A DNA stretch of 64,000 bases from Selaginella moellendorffii (lineage: Eukaryota; Streptophyta; Lycopodiopsida; Selaginellales; Selaginellaceae). The DNA lies in contig NW_003314306.1 of NCBI RefSeq assembly GCF_000143415.4, positions 330,814-394,813 of the forward strand. Direction: 5' to 3'. Below, piece after piece: positions 56,664 to 64,000 of this stretch. The notes below the pieces were generated by a model. The model searched no databases, had not been told where the DNA came from, and saw nothing but the letters and a program-made list of their open reading frames with translations. Within the stretch, counting starts at the first letter, position 1; every line of letters begins with the position of its first letter. Position numbers and translations under genes: made by a program.

Positions 56664-57743
56664 ATGCTGGTGTCTCGATTGGGCTATGGCGGGCGAGCTC
56701 TCCTCTCCAAATGCCGGCGCCTGGCGCAGGGTAAGCGCAATATCCACAACATCGACTCCTCCGACGACGATCGCGGCGGCGATCACACAGGCTTCACAGA
56801 GGACGAGGAGGAGGAAGCGCAGGAACAGGAAGAACAAGGGCGTAGGGTAGTGATCGTGTGGGATATTACGACGAGCAAGCCGCCGGTGTCGATGGATCCA
56901 CAAGTAGCGGCGCTCCGGGTCAGGGATCTCGCCGACGCATTCGGCTTCGTGGTGGATCGATCGGCCTACGCGGAGCCCCGGATTCCAGTGACCGATGCCC
57001 GGCCCAGGACGTATTACGAGGAGAAACTCATGGCATCGCAGCTCAAGCCGGTGTGGTACCAGGACGTCCCCCATCAGAGCGCCGAGGACTACGTCTACAA
57101 GTGTGGCTACTGCGGGAGAACGCTAAGCAGCCACCACTCGCTCTACAAGCACTTTAAGCAGATCCACGCCCCGGAGAGGGCCAAGCGCGTCCACAAGCTC
57201 AACCGGATCCATCGCGGGCAGCGGCGGGACGAGTACGCTCTGGCGATGGCGGACAAGGAGCAGCGATACCGCGCGGCGCTCCGAGAGATCGTCATGCCCA
57301 AGCTGGTCGTCAGCGATGAGCTTTGCAGCGCGCTCACGAGGGCGGGATTTCTCGTCCGGCTGGTGACCGAGAAGCCACTTCGCCATCTCTTCCTCACCGC
57401 CCAGGAGTCGGCCGTGATCAACCATCTCTGGCAGGCGGCCTGGCTCAACGTTGCGTGCATCGTGCTGGTGAGCGATTCGTGCCGGTTCGGGGATTTCATC
57501 CGGCTGGCCAGGGAGCAGCGCGGGGTGAAGTTCGTGGGGATCAGCGATGGATTGAGCGAGTTCCGGATGGGTGTGGATTTGTTTATCAGCTGGGAGGAGA
57601 TTGAGCGCGGGCGGGGGTATGTGTGGGCGACCGAGGCTGCGCGGGCTTGGTTCTCGGGGCCTCGCTTGTTCGCGAAGAGATCGACGCTGCGAAAGAGGCA
57701 AAAGTATGGTGGCGGTGGCGAGTTTGATCCCTTTCGCGAGTGA
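56664..57743 (+). CDS. C2H2 zinc-finger protein with NYN-like domain
   Basis: Intronless, 359 residues from ATG at 56664; the frame is open upstream but has no earlier ATG. The N-terminus MLVSRLGYGGRALLSKCRRL is a probable mitochondrial presequence, followed by an acidic run. RRVVIVWDITTSKPP with Asp, then ALRVRDLADAFGFVVDRSAY, resembles the start of a NYN (PIN-like) RNase domain. A C2H2 finger follows (CGYCGRTLSSHHSLYKHF, then KQIH). The C-terminal part (ACIVLVSDSCRFGDFIRLAR, VKFVGISDG) completes the NYN-like fold with conserved Asp. Plant proteins of this kind are suspected organelle RNA nucleases; activity is unproven. It ends with a basic tail. Confidence 0.75.
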   Translation: MLVSRLGYGGRALLSKCRRLAQGKRNIHNIDSSDDDRGGDHTGFTEDEEEEAQEQEEQGRRVVIVWDITTSKPPVSMDPQVAALRVRDLADAFGFVVDRSAYAEPRIPVTDARPRTYYEEKLMASQLKPVWYQDVPHQSAEDYVYKCGYCGRTLSSHHSLYKHFKQIHAPERAKRVHKLNRIHRGQRRDEYALAMADKEQRYRAALREIVMPKLVVSDELCSALTRAGFLVRLVTEKPLRHLFLTAQESAVINHLWQAAWLNVACIVLVSDSCRFGDFIRLAREQRGVKFVGISDGLSEFRMGVDLFISWEEIERGRGYVWATEAARAWFSGPRLFAKRSTLRKRQKYGGGGEFDPFRE

Positions 57744-58527
57744 GAAGAGGAGTCAAGTTACTTCGATCTGGCCTGGAAGAATTGAGCTCTTAACCATTTT
57801 GTGATGAAAACAAAGCATATTCTAACTGATGCTTATCTAACGGCTTAAAGATATGTATTTTAAATTGGAATTAATTAATTTAGAATTCAAGTATTTTAAT
57901 ATCTTTTAGATTATCTTGTTTATTAGTAAAAATGTTGCGATAGTCTTAGTCTAAAAATGTTGCGATAATATTTTTTTTATTTCCCAATAATTATATAAAA
58001 AAGTATTTAATATAATTTTACATTTAAATATATTCATGTATATTCTCTATATTTAACCAAAAAACATTATTACATAAAATAATTAACTAGTTATTTTAGT
58101 TTTCTTGTTCAGCATTATGTATAGCAAGGAAAGATATTTTTAAATTAGTAAACAATTATATAATTAACTATCTATTTTTAATTTATAAATTATTAAATTT
58201 TAAAAATTAAAAATTACAAGATTTTAACCTTAGAAAAATAAAAACTACAATCAACACTATTTATATCTTGTTTATTTTGTATTTATGATTGTTTGAAAGT
58301 CCTCATAAAACTTATAATAAATTTTTGTTAAGTTTAGCAAATATATAAAATATCTATTTAGTTTATAAAAGACCAAATCAATAAAAAAAATTTGTTTCTT
58401 TTTTACAAAGTATTTAACATTTTTAAATTGTGCTTTTCACTTAAAAATAAAAATCTAAATTATTAAGTCTTATAATTGTTAAATATAGATATACAAATTA
58501 CTTATCATGTAACCATTAAAGACTATA

Positions 58528-58787
58528 TAGAGTAATAAAACTTAATAAATTTATTTCTTAAAGCTACCATAGAAGTCATACATGCTTTATGGAAAAAAAT
58601 ATTCTACAAAAGTCAAAACCTTTTTATTTTTATTTTTCTACTTTTAGTTTTTATATATATAGGGTAATAAAACTTAATAAATTTATTTCTTAAAGCTACC
58701 ATAGAAGTCATACATGCTTTATAGAAAAAAATATTCTACAAAAGTCAAAACCTTTTTATTTTTATTTTTCTACTTTTAGTTTTTATA
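58528..58787. repeat. Tandem duplication of about 132 bp
   Basis: The sequence from GTAATAAAACTTAATAAATT to CTTTTAGTTTTTATATA occurs twice in direct tandem, offset by about 132 bp, with very few differences. This indicates a recent local duplication. Confidence 0.9.
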
Positions 58788-58925
58788 TACTTTGTTGCAT
58801 ATTACTTTTATTATTTTTTTTAAGGTCTCTAAGTATATATGTTCCATTAAATAGAGGTTTGTTGGACACTTTTCCAAAACTTAGAGAACTAGCAACACTT
58901 GGGCAAATTTAATCATCCTACATCA

Positions 58926-59001
58926 TTATATATATATACACACAGACATACATACATACATACATATACACACACATATATGTATGTATGTATGTATATA
59001 T
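58926..59001. repeat. Palindromic TA/CATA-TATG microsatellite
   Basis: A (TA)n run passes into (CATA)n and ACACAC, then into (TGTA)n. The CATACATA and TATGTATG parts are complementary, so the tract can fold into a hairpin of about 20 bp per arm. Confidence 0.85.
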
Positions 59002-61635
59002 TACCCTACCTTGGTAATACATTAATTAAAATACTATAGCATAATTTGGGATTGAATTTGATCCATAGAGTATAAACCTTAATTAATATACAATTTATCC
59101 CTAGAGGGCAAAGTTTTCTAGCAATGTTTTGCTCAATGTTTGAGATTATGTTTTTGTTTTTATTCTATCACTTTTCTTTTCTTTTCTAGATTTGCTATAG
59201 TTTTTTGCAAGATCTAGGATTATATCTTTTTGAAATGTTCTTCTTTTAATCTTTATTTTATTCTCTTCTTTTGCCATACCACATTATTATCAATCAAGGA
59301 GCATATCACTTTAGGTTGCTAATGCTATTCCATTGGATTGAATTTTTAGTGTTATAAGGTGTAATTATATTAGTGTTGCTCTAGTCTTTGATATGTACAA
59401 ACTTAAATGGATTCTAGAATATGATAAGAAGATTAATTATTATAAAGATAACTTTGAAGATGAGTTGAAGATTTGACAATCTTTCAATTTGCCATTTAAT
59501 GCTTTCTTTTTGCCTTACCAGCTATATTGACTTTTTACCGTGTGGCAATAAAGAGAGAATGTCCATAAAGATTGATTGACATTTTACGCTTTTCCAATCT
59601 TTTTTCTTATTTTTTATATCTAGTATTTCTTCTTTATCTACAATATTTCCTTTTTCTGACATGTTAATCATTTATGACTTTTATAACTTTCATTCTCAAT
59701 CTAGTGTTGAGCTAAATGTTTTTTATCATACTTATATTATGTGTGAAGTTTAAGAATCTTACTTTTATTTCTTTGGCGAAATCTTTGATTAGTTCTTATG
59801 TTGAGTATACCACTATTCCAAGGTTGACCACTTTTGCTAGAATTTTAGTTAAGTGTATATCCCTAATTATTAATGTTATTAAGAGCCTTTTCTTTATTAT
59901 TATTGCTAAGGAGTTTATGTGTTCTTTTTAAGAATATGGACATTTTTATTGATTTTCTTGTTTCATGTGTTGAATAGTATTTTAAAGAGGTTAAGTGATG
60001 TGAATCTTTTATTTATATTATGATCATGCCCTACAATACCAAAAGCTTGATCCAATTGAGTAGCACGAACAGCCTCAAGTGACATATTCCTTAATCAATG
60101 ATGATGTGGCATGGCAAAAGAAGAAAATGCAATAGCTATAATCCTAAACCTAGAGAAAAGTTAATATAAATCTAGATTTAAAAGAGAAAGAAACAAATAA
60201 GAATAAAAGTATGATCCCAAACACTAGAACAAAGCATTGCTAAAAATCTTTGCCCTCTTGAAACAAATTGCAATAGTTCTCAAAACCAAATTAAGTCCTC
60301 AATAAGATATAATTTTATATATTTATAGACCTGACAATACAAAACTAAAAATCTTAAAATTTATATTATATTTATCCTTATCTTAATTTTGTTCATTTAT
60401 GCACTAAAACCATGGGGAAGACATTCTTGGACATCCTTGTGGACAAGTCCTCGAAAGAAAAATCTCTCAGCCTTTCACCATCCATTTCAATTTACTTAAA
60501 GGTTCATAAATTATAAACATGTTTATAATTTGTAAACATCAGTGAATTTTGTGGTAGCAGCATTTTACTACCCGCCACAATATTTGTAGTTCATTTTTAC
60601 TACCAATTACTGTAAGCTAATATATTTGTAGTACAAAATAGCTATGACTAAAGTATATTCCTATTATGCATGAATACCTAAAAAATAAACTTAAAAACAA
60701 GATTTTAGTGATCACAACAAAGTTGACTGTTAGATACATTCTAATTTTAATAAATATAAAGTAAACTATAATTACTGTAAATGAGATTTTATTATATAGA
60801 ATAAGTAATGCGCTCATTCAAATTTGCATTTAAATTTGTCTAATGTGCATTCATAAAAAAGTTATAACTTTTTTAACCCCTTCTACATTTCTAAGTTGGA
60901 GTTGGCTTAGTTTCTGTGAAGTAGCCAGTAGCCAATCCACCAACTTGCTACATAATTTAATCAACATGTGCAGCATAGTAGTGTTACTAGGCACTCCACA
61001 ACCTCACAGTGCTCATCTGAAACATCCTTACCTCGGTGTGCATCTGCAGAGGTGTTTGATCGGCTTCCTTTTTGGGATGAGAATGCTGCTATGGCTTCCT
61101 TGCCCAACAAAATTTGAGAGACAGTTTCAAGATCTCTCCTGCATGGTTGCCAAGGGCTGGGACGCTCTCAAGAACGTTTTGTTTTTGGTTTTATGTTGAA
61201 TTTCATCTCCTAAAACCTTTCTTACCTCAACTTATAGTCTTGTTTATATTATGGCGGGAGGAACCCTTGAACACAGGTGTTTGGTGTACGAGTTCTATAT
61301 CACAGATTAATATATCAACGAGAGATTTCTAAGCTCCAGGCGCAAATTTCTGCTCAAGATTTCCATAACGACTTCTTATTTCTCCCTTGTAAAAAGGAAT
61401 CACTTCTTTATTAAGGATAAGATTTTTATTGTATGAAATATCTTTTTTTGAATCATCTCATGTAAGGATTTCTTTTTCCATCTGATTGTATGTGTAAGAT
61501 TTCCTCCTTTTACAATCTTGTAAATTCCTATGATTCTTATATACACGTAGTTACGAAGTCATTTATTCGCCCTCTTTTCAAAATTTCACGTAAATAAGTG
61601 AAAATAAGTACTTAAAACTTCTGCTTTCGTCTCTA

Positions 61636-63768
61636 TCACGAGATGCTGCAGCCAAATTTTTGCGATCGCTCCATGTCTTCCAGTTCCGCGATTATTTCCC
61701 GAAACGATGGCCTCTTTTTGGCATCAAAGTCCAAGCAACGAGTGAGAAGCCTGTCAATCAAAGTAGAGCACCTCTTCATAAAAAAAACTGGAGGAACGGA
61801 AAACAAAAAACGAGAGAGAGAGAAAGACCAAACTAAAGTTCTGGGCTTAACTGTTTCATATTCGTCGGATACTTTGCTGTGAAAGCTGGTTTATAGCCAT
61901 GCCTGGCCCTGTCCTCCACAGCGTGAATTGGATTCTCATATCTATTCCCTACATGACCTTCAAACATCTGGAGCAAGTTGAAACAAAGTTCTCTTGGGGG
62001 ATCAGGTGTGAAAATACCTCATAGACGATGAGAGCAAACGAGTAGACGTCGACGCTCTTGTCATAGGATTGATGCTTGAACACCTCCGGCGCCATATACC
62101 TGTCTGCTTCTTCACCGTTGAGCGTAAGAACGAAACCATGTCAAGGATCTCGCCATCGAAATTAAAAGAGAACTTACAAGATCCTGTTTCTCCGGTCATC
62201 TTGTAGACTTCGTCCACCGTAGCGCCGGAGGCTTTAACAAGCCTGCTCAATCCAAAATCGCCAACTTTCAAATGGCCCGCGTCGTCCAGGAGTATGTTTC
62301 TGTTGGAAAGAACAAAACATCTCTAGTTTGAGTGTTTTGTTCAAGTGATAACTTACGTGGGCTTCAAGTCCCGGTGTATAACTGGCTCTGGCTTGTGCTC
62401 GTGAAGAAAATTCATGCCTCTAACGAAAGGAAAACATATAGAAATGAAGTGAGTTCATGAGTTTACCTTGCAATGTCGAGAGCAAAATGAAGAACTTGTT
62501 TCCCGCCCAAGGAGCCTTTGCTCTTTCTTCTGAGTAGAGCTTGTAAGTCGCCCTGTGAGAAGAGGCACGCATGAGTTTCATGACAAGCAAACCACTTACT
62601 TTGGGGAGGTATTCTGTGATTATGATCAGGTTTTCTTGCTTAGTGACGGCTCCTAGAAACTGGACAATGTTTGGATGATGGAGCTTTTGCAGCAAGACGA
62701 GCTCCCTCACGAACTCTCTTCTGCAAAACCATGATATGTTGGTGTGAAACAAGGAGTTCACTCGAGCTCTCGTGTCAGCAAGCTTACACGACTTGCTTGT
62801 CCTGTAAGAGAGATGTTAAGATCGTCTTTGCAGCAACCTTTGTGCCTCGCCATTTGACCACTCGGATCTCCCCAAAAGCACCCTGTTTGAGTTTATCAAG
62901 CAAAGCAAATCTAAGCTTCCAAACAAGAATCGAAGTGACAAAACTTACTCTCCCGATGGGATCATTGTTGCCAATCCTCTCAATCTCCCCAGGATCTATT
63001 TCGTACTCGGGTACAACTGATTCCTTGACAAAGGAAATCAAGATCACTCATGAACAAGGATAAAGAAGAACAACAAAGAACTTACATAGTCCATGGCTTC
63101 GTGGGCCTCGAGAAGCTTGCAAATACGCATGTGTCCATAGCGTCGCGCATCAGCTAGAGGCTTCACAAGAAAAAAAAAAAAAAAACCGAAGAAATCAATC
63201 AAAAAGAGAAGAACTCATACCGTTCGTCCCCATCGATCTCTGGGGCTAAGATCGACTCCATGCTGGATGAGAAGAAGCACACAGTCGGCATGGCCCTCAC
63301 TGGCAGCCAAATGTAGCGCGGTCCTCTTGTCATAGTCGGCAACGTCCTTGTTCACGCCCTCTCGCAAAGCTTGGCGGAGACCCTCTACGTCGCCACGGCT
63401 CGCGCAGTAGAGCAACTTCACCGTGTCAGCTTCCTCGCGCGACGTGATATCATGATCCTGTTCCTGGATGGCTCCCAAAGAAACAGTCAAGAAAGAAAGT
63501 TCTACATATGGACTGTTCTTCCAGTTTTAGATCTCTCTCGTACCGTCATGTTTGACTTTGGAAGAGCTCAATCCATGCGCGAGCAGGCGTGTGGATCCGG
63601 ATCCATTCTCTTCCTTCCCTGTAACACATGCATGAACCCCAAATCTTTGCGGAAGAAAAAATGCGCGATCGACCTGGACGATCGAGAAAAGGATGAGAAG
63701 CTCAAGAGCCAACCTTGAATCGATTGAGCTGCGCTCCTCAAGGAGAGGTGTCCCAAATCGTCATCCAC
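61636..63768 (-). CDS. Ankyrin-Raf-like kinase of the plant ILK family
   Basis: A minus-strand gene of about eleven short exons; the stop is at 61636. Exons include 63714-63768, 63221-63471 and 63086-63160. Ankyrin-type repeats come first (RTALHLAASEGHADCVLLLI, then DRWGRT and PLADARRYGH). The kinase follows: Gly loop IGRGAFGEI, VAAK lysine, HRDLKP catalytic loop, DFG, MTGETGS activation segment and YMAPEV, and an SVDVYSFALIVYE helix. All catalytic residues are present. Raf-like MAPKKK subgroup C (integrin-linked-kinase-like) enzymes signal in growth and stress responses. The N-terminus is unresolved: the frame stays open upstream to about 63885 without an ATG, so a further 5' exon probably lies beyond the window. 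63886-64000 shows nothing else. Confidence 0.82.
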
Positions 63769-64000
63769 AATCGCGGTTACCGAGAAGCCCTGGATAAAAA
63801 TCCTTCCAGCTTGAGCTGGTCCGCCGGTTTTAGCACCCTTCGATCGTGGCTTGTCCTGTCCCTTAGCGCGCAGTGAAAGAAGAGAGAATATCTGGGCATC
63901 TTGCCACCACGCGTACGCTCACAATAGGCCTTCCGTACGCTGGATCCAGTGGGACAAAACCCTATCGATGATCCCGAAGATCCATTTGGAGGGAATCCAA

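Larger units (their letters stand above)
57800..61600. other. AT-rich intergenic block, no gene supported
   Basis: About 3.8 kb of very AT-rich DNA with homopolymer runs and microsatellites. Frames are short and low-complexity. A slightly less AT-rich patch at about 60.9-61.2 kb has a 118-codon frame with no recognisable motif, perhaps a gene fragment. Confidence 0.5.

Noticed and set aside
60843-61199. Plus-strand frame of 118 codons in AT-rich DNA
   Set aside because: No motif, splice context or compositional support; at best a fragment.

Overview
This 64 kb window is plant nuclear DNA and most resembles a lycophyte such as Selaginella moellendorffii. The evidence is many very short introns (about 50-60 nt), compact gene islands separated by AT-rich repeat-filled DNA, a PLS-type PPR protein, plant polyphenol oxidases, a dirigent protein, a GT37 fucosyltransferase, seipin, and telo-box (AAACCCTA) promoters. 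The organism call is inference; no database was consulted.

Layout. 1-15.2 kb is AT-rich and repetitive: a degenerate transposase-like remnant (0.25-1.6 kb) and an old Ty3/gypsy-like LTR retrotransposon lying on the minus strand (3737-11547) with two LTRs, a tRNA-Met-type primer-binding site and a 5-bp target duplication. 15.5-33.7 kb is a dense gene island: RRP1/Nop52 (+), a small DnaJ-type zinc-finger protein (-), a GT37 fucosyltransferase (-), mitochondrial ribosomal protein bL34 (-) head-to-head with a very long ZFYVE26/spastizin-like gene of about 35 exons (+), a dirigent protein (+) and a seipin (+). 35-41 kb holds a putative secreted peptide (-), two NFD6-like mitochondrial genes whose start codons are 49 bp apart in opposite directions, and a PPR gene (+).

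41-54.3 kb is a segmental-duplication cluster. Two nearly identical two-exon polyphenol oxidase genes sit in arms of about 2.5 kb of a large inverted repeat. Around and between them are a third PPO copy lacking its CuA region, two broken copies of the 3' end of the seipin gene, three broken copies of a trypsin-fold-like gene and a PPR pseudogene. 54.4-57.8 kb holds a six-exon conserved plant gene with a probable membrane C-terminus (-), a tandem CCCH zinc-finger gene (-) and a C2H2/NYN-like protein (+). 57.8-61.6 kb is AT-rich with tandem and palindromic repeats. 61.6-63.8 kb carries an ankyrin-Raf-like (ILK-family) kinase (-) whose first exon is unresolved at the window edge.

Several genes (bL34m, the DnaJ zinc-finger gene, both NFD6-like genes, the conserved gene at 54.5 kb) were assembled by hand from small exons. 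Their splice junctions keep frame throughout, but they are predictions and have not been checked against transcripts. The genes do not form one pathway; loose themes are organelle gene expression (bL34m, PPR, NFD6-like, NYN/C2H2) and cell wall or phenolic metabolism (fucosyltransferase, dirigent, polyphenol oxidases).
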